54,287 nucleotides of DNA. Source: Anaerolineaceae bacterium UBA4775. GTDB taxonomy: Bacteria > Chloroflexota > Anaerolineae > Anaerolineales > Anaerolineaceae. Below are positions 34,840 through 43,847 of this stretch, piece by piece. The translations under genes were made by a program, and so were the position numbers. The notes below the pieces were generated by a model. That model was not told the DNA's origin. It did no database searches and worked only from the letters and a program-made list of their open reading frames with translations. Positions within the stretch are counted from its first letter, which is position 1; each line of letters opens with the position of its first letter. Where the stretch lies: positions 1 through 54,287 of the forward strand of contig DHHJ01000008.1 in the NCBI GenBank assembly GCA_002403205.1, written 5' to 3'.

Positions 34840-35895
34840 TTACACACTGTGAATCGAGTCCTCTAGGATTTGCCTGATGGTCTCTTTATCGAGGTTCTTC
34901 TTATCTATAAAGGCGGTAGCGCCAGCAGCCAAGCCCTGGCGATGAAATTCCTTATCGGGGTACGCACTGATCAGGATGACACGCGCCCTGGGTACCTGGC
35001 GCTTGAGTTGTTTCACAAATGCAATGCCGTTTTCCTCACCCAGGATCACATCCACAAAGAAAAGCTCGAATGCCGTCGACTCGGCTGCCGATACGGCTTC
35101 CTGAACTGAGCCGGCTTCCTGAACCTTGAGGTGCGGAAAAAGGTAAGTGATCGTGCGATGCAGCTGGTAACGGAAGCGGGGGTTATCATCGACCAGCAGC
35201 ACATCACTCACGTTTGAGGCTGGGAGTTCCCGCTGGGGAGACATCTTAACCGTCGTGCCACCTTGAGCCAGAATTTGCGGATGCTGGTTTAAGTATTTCA
35301 CGGTTTCGAGCCGGCTTTGCACGTTCAGGGTGCGGTAGATGCGTGTGAGGTGATTCTCGATGGTTTTGGTGCTCAAGCCGAGTTCAAGCGCAATCTTCTG
35401 GTTGTGCCAGCCTTTGTATAGCAACCCGAGGATGTCCCGCTGGCGGGGAGTCAGGCTGGGCAGACCGCCTTTGCTGTGCGGGCTGCTGACCAGTTTGTCG
35501 ATCAACGGGCTTGAAATCCAGCGCTCACCCGCGATGATCCGCTCAATGGCCAGACTCAGGTCGTGCAACGGCTGATCCTTAAGGTGATACCCATTGACCC
35601 CCGCCCCTAGCAAACCCTGGACGTAAACATCATCATCATAGGCACTGATCACCAGGATCTTCATTTCTGGATAGGTCAGGCGGATGTGACGAATAGCCGA
35701 GATCGGCTCAAATTCCGGCATGGTCACATCAATCAGCAGGATGTCGGGAGAAAGGGCTTCCAGGGCAGCCATCAAGGTTGGGCCGTCTTCAGCCTCTCCT
35801 ACCACGATCACAGATTCGGTTTTCTCGATGGCCGTGCGTATGCCAGAACGGACAACGGCATGATCGTCAGCCAAAAGGACCCTGTGCTTGTTCAT
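34840..35895 (-). CDS. Response regulator with REC-LuxR-HTH-REC order
   Basis: 351 residues. First receiver: acidic pair at 10-11, phospho-acceptor D56 in LLIDVTMP, Lys in YHLKDQP. A LuxR-type HTH lies at about 148-200 (LTPRQRDILGLLY, KTIENHLTRIYRTL). A second complete receiver (231-351) has VDD at 235-237, D282 in FFVDVILG and K332-K333. NarL-family regulators normally have one receiver. Start at ATG 35895; TATAAT lies only 6 bases upstream, predicting a leaderless transcript. It is divergent from the sugar transporter operon, the likely target, and is co-transcribed with the ABC-kinase fusion. Confidence 0.88.
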   Translation of the reverse strand: MNKHRVLLADDHAVVRSGIRTAIEKTESVIVVGEAEDGPTLMAALEALSPDILLIDVTMPEFEPISAIRHIRLTYPEMKILVISAYDDDVYVQGLLGAGVNGYHLKDQPLHDLSLAIERIIAGERWISSPLIDKLVSSPHSKGGLPSLTPRQRDILGLLYKGWHNQKIALELGLSTKTIENHLTRIYRTLNVQSRLETVKYLNQHPQILAQGGTTVKMSPQRELPASNVSDVLLVDDNPRFRYQLHRTITYLFPHLKVQEAGSVQEAVSAAESTAFELFFVDVILGEENGIAFVKQLKRQVPRARVILISAYPDKEFHRQGLAAGATAFIDKKNLDKETIRQILEDSIHSV

Positions 35896-35901
35896 AGTTT
35901 C

Positions 35902-35907
35902 ATTATA
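35902..35907 (-). promoter_or_regulatory. -10 box giving a leaderless response-regulator mRNA
   Basis: Minus-strand TATAAT with only GAAACT before the ATG at 35895, so the transcription start should coincide with the start codon. The -35 region is weak (CTTTGA, 16-bp spacer). Confidence 0.5.
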
Positions 35908-35961
35908 ACATCGGGCATCCAATTCAAAGCAGCGCGAAGTGTGTGGGGCTCCATCGGTATA

Positions 35962-35991
35962 TAGGGGATTCTCCCTAATTGCATTAGGGGA
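35962..35991. promoter_or_regulatory. Candidate response-regulator binding site
   Basis: A perfect palindrome CCCTAAT-TGC-ATTAGGG lies at 35973-35989. It overlaps two direct TAGGGGA copies (35962 and 35985) spaced 23 bp. It sits between the divergent signalling and transporter operons, 66 bp upstream of the -10 box of the regulator gene, where a NarL-type activator could act on both. Confidence 0.45.
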
Positions 35992-36019
35992 ATTCCTTAT
36001 CATAACAAATTCCAAATAT

Positions 36020-36044
36020 GTTAACATTAATAATGGTTGTTAAC
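36020..36044. promoter_or_regulatory. Two GTTAAC boxes 19 bp apart
   Basis: GTTAAC at 36020-36025 and 36039-36044, upstream of the sugar-binding-protein gene and of a possible -10 TACAAT at 36071-36076. They may be operator half sites; low confidence. Confidence 0.3.
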
Positions 36045-36147
36045 CATCCTTTAAAAAAGAAGGGTAACGCTACAATATCCAAGGAGGTCTATGAAAGTTG
36101 CTTTTCAAAAAAAGAACCACCCCAGATTCTATAACAAGGAGAAAAAA

Positions 36148-38334
36148 ATGAAGAAAAAGTTTTTTGTTTTGTTTAGTATTCTGATGATTCTCTCGCTGGT
36201 GTTGGCCGCATGTGCCCCCAGCGAAGAGGCCGTCACAGAAGAACCCGTCGTTGAAGAGCCAGCGCCACCTGCAGAAGAATTGGCAGTGGGCATTGTGCTC
36301 CCCACCAGGGACGAACCCCGCTGGATCCAGGACCAGACCCGTTTCCAGGCAGCGCTTGACTCTGCCGGTTACAGTGTCGAAATCCTCTTCAGCCAGGCTG
36401 ACCCCTCCATCGAGAAGGCCAACGTTGAAGCGCTGATCACCAAGGGCGTCAAGGTCATCATCCTGACCCCCCACGATAGTGCTGCTGCCGCCGCGACCGC
36501 TGAGGCCGCCCGGGCCGCAGGCGTGACCATCATCTCCTACGACCGATTGATCACGGGTACTGATGCTGTAGACTACTACGTCACCTTCGACAGCATCGCC
36601 GTTGGCGAAGCCCAGGCACAATACCTCGTTGACCAGGCCGAAGGCCAGGGGAACCCCCTCTACCTATATGCCGGCGCTGCCACCGACAACAACGCCTTCT
36701 TGTTCTTCGAAGGCGCCTGGAACGTGCTCCAGCCCAAGATCGCCGATGGCACCTTCTACATCGTCAACTCCAGCCAGGCCATTGCCCTCCAGGACAAACC
36801 CACCCTGACCCGTGATGAGATGGGCGGCATCATCGCTCAAATCACCACCAACTGGGATTTCAACGATGCCAAGAGCCTGGCCGAGGCCAACCTCACCGCT
36901 GCCCCCGCTGCAGATAAAGGTGATGTCTACATCCTCGCCCCCAACGACGGCACCGCTCGCGCCATCGCTGACGCCTTCGCAGCCGATACCGATGTCACCA
37001 ACTATGTCGTCACCGGACAGGATGCCGAAATCGCTTCCGTCCAGTACATCATCGATGGCAAGCAGTCCATGACCGTCCTCAAGGACGTCCGCATGCTCGT
37101 GGATGATGCCATTGCGATGGCCATCTCCGTCGTCACCGGCGCTGCCGTTGAGACCACCGGCGAATATGACAATGGCGTGACCATGGTCCCCGCCAAACAG
37201 TCTGAGGTCATCACCGTCGACCAATCCAACGTCGTGGAAGCCCTGATCGATTCCGGTTACTACGATGCCAGTGAGTTCACTGGACTTGATGTCGCTGAAG
37301 CGCCCGAAGCCCCCGCCGAACTTTCCGTGGGCATCGTGCTCCCCACCAGGGACGAACCCCGCTGGATCCAGGACCAGACCCGTTTCCAGGCTGCCCTCGA
37401 TGCGGCTGGTTACGATGTCGAGATCCTCTTCAGCCAGGCTGACCCCTCCATCGAGAAGGCCAACGTTGAAGCGCTGATCACCAAGGGCGTCAAGGTCATC
37501 ATCCTGACCCCCCACGATAGTGCTGCTGCTGCCGCCACCGCTGAGGCCGCCCGGGCCGCAGGCGTGACCATCATCTCCTACGACCGATTGATCACGGGTA
37601 CTGACGCCGTTGACTACTATGTCACCTTCGACAGCATCGCTGTTGGCGAAGCCCAGGCACAATACCTCGTTGACCAGGCCGAAGGCCAGGGGAACCCCCT
37701 CTACCTATATGCCGGCGCTGCCACCGACAACAACGCCTTCCTGTTCTTCGAAGGCGCCTGGAACGTGCTCCAGCCCAAGATCGCCGATGGCACCTTCTAC
37801 ATCGTCAACTCCAGCCAGGCCATTGCCCTCCAGGACAAACCCACCCTGACCCGTGATGAGATGGGCGGCATCATCGCTCAAATCACCACCAACTGGGATT
37901 TCAACGATGCCAAGAGCCTGGCCGAGGCCAACCTCACCGCTGCCCCCGCTGCAGATAAAGGTGATGTCTACATCCTCGCCCCCAACGATGGCACCGCTCG
38001 CGCCATCGCTGACGCCTTCGCAGCCGATACCGATGTCACCAACTATGTCGTCACCGGACAGGATGCCGAAATCGCTTCCGTCCAGTACATCATCGATGGC
38101 AAGCAGTCCATGACCGTCCTCAAGGACGTCCGCATGCTCGTGGATGATGCCATTGCGATGGCCATCTCCGTCGTCACCGGCGCTGCCGTTGAGACCACCG
38201 GCGAGTACGACAATGGCGTGACCATGGTCCCCGCCAAACAGTCTGAGGTCATCACCGTCGACCAATCCAACGTCGTGGAAGCCCTGATCGATTCCGGTTA
38301 CTACGATGCCAGTGAGTTCACTGGGCTTGATTAA
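36148..38334 (+). CDS. Tandem-duplicated ChvE-like sugar-binding lipoprotein
   Basis: 728 residues: signal peptide with lipobox LAAC (C22), acidic Pro/Glu linker, then two sugar-binding domains of about 335 residues (about 47-381 and 394-728). Each resembles ChvE-type multiple-monosaccharide receptors (VGIVLPTRDEPRWIQDQ, ISYDRLI, DNNAF, VTGQDAEI). The copies are 1041 bp apart and differ in only two residues, DSAGYS against DAAGYD. A 12-residue linker resembling the N-terminal one joins them. The ATG at 36148 with AAGGAG is chosen for the signal peptide; the ATG at 36091 has GGAGG too close and adds 19 non-signal residues. First gene of the transporter operon. Confidence 0.9.
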   Translation: MKKKFFVLFSILMILSLVLAACAPSEEAVTEEPVVEEPAPPAEELAVGIVLPTRDEPRWIQDQTRFQAALDSAGYSVEILFSQADPSIEKANVEALITKGVKVIILTPHDSAAAAATAEAARAAGVTIISYDRLITGTDAVDYYVTFDSIAVGEAQAQYLVDQAEGQGNPLYLYAGAATDNNAFLFFEGAWNVLQPKIADGTFYIVNSSQAIALQDKPTLTRDEMGGIIAQITTNWDFNDAKSLAEANLTAAPAADKGDVYILAPNDGTARAIADAFAADTDVTNYVVTGQDAEIASVQYIIDGKQSMTVLKDVRMLVDDAIAMAISVVTGAAVETTGEYDNGVTMVPAKQSEVITVDQSNVVEALIDSGYYDASEFTGLDVAEAPEAPAELSVGIVLPTRDEPRWIQDQTRFQAALDAAGYDVEILFSQADPSIEKANVEALITKGVKVIILTPHDSAAAAATAEAARAAGVTIISYDRLITGTDAVDYYVTFDSIAVGEAQAQYLVDQAEGQGNPLYLYAGAATDNNAFLFFEGAWNVLQPKIADGTFYIVNSSQAIALQDKPTLTRDEMGGIIAQITTNWDFNDAKSLAEANLTAAPAADKGDVYILAPNDGTARAIADAFAADTDVTNYVVTGQDAEIASVQYIIDGKQSMTVLKDVRMLVDDAIAMAISVVTGAAVETTGEYDNGVTMVPAKQSEVITVDQSNVVEALIDSGYYDASEFTGLD
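36286..38334 (+). repeat. 1041-bp tandem repeat inside the sugar-binding-protein gene
   Basis: Unit 1 starts at 36286 and unit 2 at 37327. They remain nearly identical at the DNA level, including third codon positions, with scattered synonymous changes. The copies are joined in frame, so this is a recent duplication or one kept alike by gene conversion. Confidence 0.92.
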
Positions 38335-38360
38335 CCTCAAGATCGCATAAAAATCTAGTA

Positions 38361-38393
38361 GAATAGTGATGGCTGTGACAGCCATCACTATTC
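38361..38393 (+). other. Strong stem-loop between binding-protein and ATPase genes
   Basis: GAATAGTGATGGCTG and CAGCCATCACTATTC make a perfect 15-bp stem with a 3-base loop, 26 bp after the stop of the binding-protein gene. No U-run follows on the plus strand. Such hairpins in ABC operons often stabilise the upstream mRNA so that binding protein exceeds membrane components. Confidence 0.75.
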
Positions 38394-38431
38394 TCACCAG
38401 GTTCGATGCTCAGAAAATCCTTGGAGAAAAT

Positions 38432-39955
38432 ATGAGTGTTCCCATTCTGGAAATGAAGAACATCACCAAGCAATTCCCGGGGGTCAAAGCCCTTGATGAT
38501 GTCAGCTTCAAAGTTAATCGTGCACAAATCCATTGCCTTGTTGGAGAAAATGGTGCAGGCAAGTCAACATTGATGAAGGTGTTGAGTGGCGTGCACCCTT
38601 ATAGTTCTTATGAGGGTGAAATTTACCTCGATGGAGAACTGCAAACCTACCGCAATACCTATGACAGCGAAAAAGCAGGGATCGCGGTGATCTACCAGGA
38701 ACTTGCCCTGGTCCCTGAAATGATGGTGTACGAAAACATCTTCCTAGGCCATGAAATCCGCAAAGGGATCAACGTCGATGTCAACGAGACCATCAAGCAG
38801 ACTGTGGCCTTATTAAAAAAGGTCCGCCTGGAAGTGAATCCCTCCATGAAAGTCAAACACCTGGGGATCGGCAAGCAGCAACTGGTTGAAATTGCCAAAG
38901 CCCTCAGCCGAGACGCCAGGCTGCTCGTCCTGGACGAGCCCACCTCTGCCCTCAACGAAACCGATAGCGAGAACCTGTTCGTCATCCTGCGAGAGTTGAA
39001 ACAAGAGGGGGTAACCTCCATCCTGATCACGCACAAACTTCAGGAGGTGCTCGACATTGCCGACAAGGTCACCATCCTGCGGGATGGACAGAGCGTCACC
39101 ACGCTGGACAACAACAACGGCGAAGTCAATGAAGATGTCCTGATCAAACACATGGTCGGCCGGTCGATCGAAAACATTTATCCCGACCGGGAAAAGAAAT
39201 CCAAAGACGAGATCATCCTCGAGGTCAGGCATTGGAATGCCTACGATCCCCGGCTTGAACGCCAGATCCTGAAGGATGTGAACTTAAAGCTTAAAAAAGG
39301 AGAAATTCTCGGCATCACCGGGCTGATGGGCGCCGGTCGTACAGAATTGGCACGCAGCATTTTTGGCAACACCGACGGCTACCGGCTTGAAGGCGAACTG
39401 GTGCTGAATGGCGAACCCATATCCTTTTCATCACCCCATAAGGCCATCAACGCCGGCCTGGCGTACGTCACGGAAGACCGCAAAGGCGACGGATTGATCC
39501 TGATCCAGGATGTCAAGGCGAACATCACCATCGCCAACCTGGAACGGATCTTAACACGTGGCCTGTTCATCGACGCCAATGCTGAAATCAGGGACGCCCG
39601 CGAATTCCGAGATTCACTCGATATCCGCACCCCGAGCATCAATCAGCTCGTCCTCTACCTGAGCGGCGGCAACCAGCAAAAAGTCTCCCTGGCCAAATGG
39701 CTGTATGTTGACCCGGACATCATGATATTAGATGAACCCACACGCGGCATTGATGTGGGGGCAAAATATGAAATATTTACAATAATGAACCAAATGGTCG
39801 ATCAGGGCATGAGTATTATCATGATCTCGTCGGAATTGCCCGAAATTTTGGGCATGACGGATCGGATTTATGTCATCTCCGAGGGTAGAGTCACCGGTGA
39901 GGTCATGACTCAAGACGCCGACCAGGAAACCATTATGCGCTATGCAACCATGTGA
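38432..39955 (+). CDS. Sugar ABC transporter double ATPase (MglA/XylG/GguA-like)
   Basis: 507 residues with two ABC domains. The first has Walker A GENGAGKSTLMK (about 35-46) and the signature LGIGKQQLVEIAK. The second has the altered P-loop GLMGAGRTELARS and signature LSGGNQQKVSLAKWL. This is the usual form of the RbsA/MglA class, which drives monosaccharide import. ATG 38432 has TTGGAG upstream. It belongs with the tandem receptor before it and the permease 10 bp after it. Its first domain is the natural comparison for the ATPase half of the kinase fusion. Confidence 0.92.
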   Translation: MSVPILEMKNITKQFPGVKALDDVSFKVNRAQIHCLVGENGAGKSTLMKVLSGVHPYSSYEGEIYLDGELQTYRNTYDSEKAGIAVIYQELALVPEMMVYENIFLGHEIRKGINVDVNETIKQTVALLKKVRLEVNPSMKVKHLGIGKQQLVEIAKALSRDARLLVLDEPTSALNETDSENLFVILRELKQEGVTSILITHKLQEVLDIADKVTILRDGQSVTTLDNNNGEVNEDVLIKHMVGRSIENIYPDREKKSKDEIILEVRHWNAYDPRLERQILKDVNLKLKKGEILGITGLMGAGRTELARSIFGNTDGYRLEGELVLNGEPISFSSPHKAINAGLAYVTEDRKGDGLILIQDVKANITIANLERILTRGLFIDANAEIRDAREFRDSLDIRTPSINQLVLYLSGGNQQKVSLAKWLYVDPDIMILDEPTRGIDVGAKYEIFTIMNQMVDQGMSIIMISSELPEILGMTDRIYVISEGRVTGEVMTQDADQETIMRYATM

Positions 39956-39965
39956 GGATGAAAAA

Positions 39966-41150
39966 ATGACATTTTTACAAGAACTTACTCAAAACTTGAA
40001 ACGGAACATCCGTGAATACGGCATGTACATCGCCCTGTTTGTCATCTTTCTATTTTTCTCGGTGGCAACAGATGGGATGTTCATTTCGTCCCGCAACATC
40101 AGCAACTTGTTCAACCAGATGGGCTACATTGCCGTGCTAGCGATCGGGATGACCCTCGTCATCGTGATCCGTCACATTGACCTGTCTGTTGGCTTCCTGG
40201 CAGGCTTCCTGGGCGCAGTTGCAGCGATTGCACTGACACAATGGAATTTACCCGTGTGGGCTGTCATCCCGCTGGTGCTGGTCTTCGGCATTGGCGCAGG
40301 GTTGATCACCGCCCTGATGGTGGCCAAATTTGGCATCCCGGCCTTCGTGGCCACCCTGGCAGGGTGGCTCATCTATCGTGGTGCGCTGCTGCAGGTGACC
40401 TTAAGGACCGGGACAATCATCATTCCCAACCCCGCATTCAATGCCATCGGTAATGGCTACATCCCCGATTTGCCGCTGCCGAATTTCCTCCCCGGCTTAC
40501 ATAAGGTCACCTTATTGATCGGTCTCCTGGCCGCAATCTTGATGGTGATCTCCTCGATCAGCAGCAGGCGCAAAAAGATCGAATACGACTTCGAGGTTTC
40601 TTCGAAGAATATGTTCATCATCTCTCTGATTTTCATGGTCATCCTGATCGGCATCATCACCTACATCCTCGCAGGTTACAATGGCCTCTCGTGGACAGCC
40701 GTGATCGTGCTGGGGGTTACCCTCATTTACCACTTCCTGACCACACAGACCTTCCTCGGCAGGCATATTTACGCCGTGGGCGGCAACCCGGAAGCAGCGG
40801 AACTGAGCGGTATCAGCGTGAGCAAGATCACCTATATCGTGTTCGGCTCCATGGGTATGCTCTCAGCGCTCTCCGGGATGCTGTATGCCTCCCGTCTGCA
40901 ATCGGCCACAACAACTGCAGGCACCCTGTTTGAATTGGACGCCATTGCAGCGGCCTATGTGGGTGGCGTCTCATCCGCCGGCGGCGTCGGCAAGGTGACC
41001 GGTTCGCTGATTGGCGCCATCGTGATGATCTCCCTGACCAACGGCATGAACTTGATGGGCATCGACATTTCCACCCAGTACATTGTGCGCGGTGCCGTGC
41101 TGGTGGCCGCCGTGGTCTTCGATGTGGCCACCCGTAAACGCGGGATCTAA
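39966..41150 (+). CDS. Sugar ABC transporter permease (XylH/GguB-like)
   Basis: 394 residues with about ten membrane segments, BPD_transp_2 class. The conserved loop IDLSVGFLAGFLGAVAA and the C-terminal EAAELSGISVSKIT with AYVGGVSSAGGVGKVTGSLIGA are typical of monosaccharide permeases. It works with the ATPase and the tandem ChvE-like receptor; probable substrates are pentoses or hexoses (inference). ATG 39966 with GAGGATG upstream. A strong terminator follows. Confidence 0.92.
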   Translation: MTFLQELTQNLKRNIREYGMYIALFVIFLFFSVATDGMFISSRNISNLFNQMGYIAVLAIGMTLVIVIRHIDLSVGFLAGFLGAVAAIALTQWNLPVWAVIPLVLVFGIGAGLITALMVAKFGIPAFVATLAGWLIYRGALLQVTLRTGTIIIPNPAFNAIGNGYIPDLPLPNFLPGLHKVTLLIGLLAAILMVISSISSRRKKIEYDFEVSSKNMFIISLIFMVILIGIITYILAGYNGLSWTAVIVLGVTLIYHFLTTQTFLGRHIYAVGGNPEAAELSGISVSKITYIVFGSMGMLSALSGMLYASRLQSATTTAGTLFELDAIAAAYVGGVSSAGGVGKVTGSLIGAIVMISLTNGMNLMGIDISTQYIVRGAVLVAAVVFDVATRKRGI

Positions 41151-41179
41151 AGTCAACTCCCACCCGGGTCAAGTTGATC

Positions 41180-41217
41180 AACGCCGCTTCTTGCCAGTCC
41201 GGAAGCGGCGTTTTTTA
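41180..41217 (+). terminator. Terminator of the sugar transporter operon
   Basis: AACGCCGCTTC/GAAGCGGCGTT, 11-bp stem, followed by TTTTT. It lies 30 bp after the permease stop. Confidence 0.88.
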
Positions 41218-41340
41218 TACCTGCCTTACGACGTTCTGATCTGACTTCCCATCAAAGCTCCCTAAAACGGCCCAAGATCAGCACCTTTTACCTTTCAAAT
41301 TTGCTGTACGGGTTCACACGCCCAATAGCCCGCAAGTTGA

Positions 41341-42075
<735 letters not shown>

Positions 42076-42888
42076 TTAGCGTTCCTCCGTTTGTGTTTTT
42101 CGTTCAATCCAGGCGACAATGCGGCCTGAGATCAGCGTCATCACCAGGTACAGCAGCGCGATCATGATCCATGTCTCGACAGGGATAAAATTCGCCGCCA
42201 TGAATTCACGCCCGCGCCGGGTCATATCTGCCACAGCAACCACGCTGACCAGGGAGGAATCCTTCAGCAACGAGATGAATTCGTTGCCTACCGGAGGCAG
42301 GATCACCCTGACCGCCTGAGGGAGGATGATATGCCGCATGGCCTGACCGTGGGTCATTCCCAGGCTGCGTGCCGCTTCGTTCTGGCCCTTAGGGATGCTC
42401 TGAATTCCCGCCCGGTAAATCTCGCTCATGTAGGCGGCGTAACAAAAGGTCAGCCCGAGGATCGCCATGGTAAAGGGATCTGCTAGGTAGCGCTCAAAAG
42501 GCTGATAGTTGAGCAGCCTGCCAAAAGACTGGATCAATGAAGGAAAGGCAAAATACCAGAACAACAACTGGACCATGAGGGGAATCCCCCGGGCAATCTC
42601 CACATAGACAGTGGTCAATGAGCGGATGAAACCGCTGTTTGAAAGACGCCCGATCGCGGCGATCAGCCCCAAGACCAGGGTCAGCACGAAGGCAGTCAGG
42701 GTGACGCCAACTGTCACCCCGATGCCGTCGCTCACAAAGCGGATGATGCGCCAGTAAGGGTCGGGCATGCGGAGCGCCAACAGCAAAACAATCCCAACCA
42801 CAGCGACCACCAGCCACCACCAGGTGTCGATGCGGTGATTGGCAACCTCATACCCGGGGACTCGGTCTAACTCTTTTCGAACTCGCAT
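42076..42888 (-). CDS. Polar amino-acid ABC transporter permease
   Basis: 270 residues with about five to six membrane segments. The HisMQ-family EAA loop reads NEAARSLGMTHGQAMRHIILPQAVR (near residue 180). It forms the channel of the amino-acid transporter encoded by the three adjacent genes. AGGAA precedes the ATG. Confidence 0.92.
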   Translation of the reverse strand: MRVRKELDRVPGYEVANHRIDTWWWLVVAVVGIVLLLALRMPDPYWRIIRFVSDGIGVTVGVTLTAFVLTLVLGLIAAIGRLSNSGFIRSLTTVYVEIARGIPLMVQLLFWYFAFPSLIQSFGRLLNYQPFERYLADPFTMAILGLTFCYAAYMSEIYRAGIQSIPKGQNEAARSLGMTHGQAMRHIILPQAVRVILPPVGNEFISLLKDSSLVSVVAVADMTRRGREFMAANFIPVETWIMIALLYLVMTLISGRIVAWIERKTQTEER

Positions 42889-42908
42889 AAAATAAAAATT
42901 CCTCTCTG

Positions 42909-42938
42909 CCCTCGCCCGGGTCCAGACCCGGGCGAGGG
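42909..42938 (-). other. Stem-loop between binding-protein and permease genes
   Basis: A perfect 13-bp GC-rich stem, CCCTCGCCCGGGT/ACCCGGGCGAGGG, with a 4-base loop. It is not followed by a clear T-run, so it may stabilise the upstream binding-protein mRNA or cause partial termination. Confidence 0.65.
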
Positions 42939-42964
42939 ATTGTTAATAATTCCAGGGGAAACGC

Positions 42965-43714
42965 TTAGTCCGCGTCACCGTACCAGGTGATCACCAGCTG
43001 ATCGATAAAGCCTTCTGCCTGGAGTTCGGCCAATGCGGCGTTGACCTGGTCGATCAATGCGTCGTTGCCTTTGCAAAAGGCGATCCCGTAGCTTTCATCG
43101 GTGAAAACCTCACCCACCACCTGTAATCGGGCAGCATTCTGATTGACGAAGGCCACCGCTGTTGGGTAATCAGCGATCACCGCGTCGATTTGCCCGTTGG
43201 CCAGATCAAGGAAAGCCAGTTCGTAGGTGTCGTAAACCTTAACCGAGGACTCTGCAATCGCTTCGGCTTCCATGGCGCCGGTTGTGCCGAGTTGTGCGCC
43301 AATCGTCGTTCCAACCAGGTCGTCTGGTCCGCCGATAGTGTCATTATTGATCCCGACCACCACAATCTGGCCAGCATTGATGTAGGGGTCAGAAAAGCTG
43401 AAGGCTTCTGCCCGGTCTGCGGTGATCGTCATCGCTGAAATGGCCATGTCGTATTGGCAATCCGCCATACCTGCCAGCAAAGGGTCCCAGGACACATTCT
43501 GGTAATTGATCTCGAGGCCTGCCCGTTCGGCAATGGCGTCCATCAGGTCCATATCAAAGCCAACGATGTCCTTGGTGGCTTCGTCAATATACTCAAAGGG
43601 CGGGAAGGTCGCATCGGTTGCCACAACCAGGGCGTTTTCATCTGCCTGTGAACAGGCTGCCAGCAGCCCAAGTACCACTAGTGTCGTCAGTAAAATCATT
43701 AATTTTTGTCTCAT
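42965..43714 (-). CDS. Polar amino-acid-binding lipoprotein (family 3)
   Basis: 249 residues. Signal peptide with lipobox LLAAC, then the family-3 motif TDATFPPFEYIDEATKDIVG, DMDLMDAIAERAGL and the Arg-containing ADRAEAFSFSDPY. Ligand is a polar amino acid, not resolved further. AAAGGAG stands before the ATG. Its leader contains a structured RNA element ending in a terminator, so expression may respond to a ligand or to uncharged tRNA. Confidence 0.92.
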   Translation of the reverse strand: MRQKLMILLTTLVVLGLLAACSQADENALVVATDATFPPFEYIDEATKDIVGFDMDLMDAIAERAGLEINYQNVSWDPLLAGMADCQYDMAISAMTITADRAEAFSFSDPYINAGQIVVVGINNDTIGGPDDLVGTTIGAQLGTTGAMEAEAIAESSVKVYDTYELAFLDLANGQIDAVIADYPTAVAFVNQNAARLQVVGEVFTDESYGIAFCKGNDALIDQVNAALAELQAEGFIDQLVITWYGDAD

Positions 43715-43799
43715 TTTATTCTCCTTTATAAATCGAAACGAATCGTCATTTGCTAGATGTTGCCATAAAAAAGGGTCTTAGGGGCCTCCTTTGGAAAAT

Positions 43800-43827
43800 A
43801 AAAAAGGCCTTCCTGATGGGAAGGCCT
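43800..43827 (-). terminator. Terminator in the leader of the amino-acid transporter operon
   Basis: Minus-strand AGGCCTTCC-5 nt-GGAAGGCCT, 9-bp stem, followed by a run of Ts. It lies 85 bp before the binding-protein ATG and after the hairpin at 43848-43916. Likely attenuator, or 3' end of a short RNA. Confidence 0.75.
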
Positions 43828-43847
43828 ATGGTTCGCGTAATGTTCTA

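Noticed and set aside
36286..38334. Interpretation of the 1041-bp repeat as a CRISPR or mobile element
   Set aside because: The repeat is coding, in frame, and encodes complete sugar-binding domains; no spacers, inverted repeats or transposase.
36664..38397. Long Gly/Asp-rich minus-strand frames opposite the tandem receptor gene
   Set aside because: They are mirror frames of the duplicated sugar-binding domains; the composition follows the codon bias of the opposite strand.
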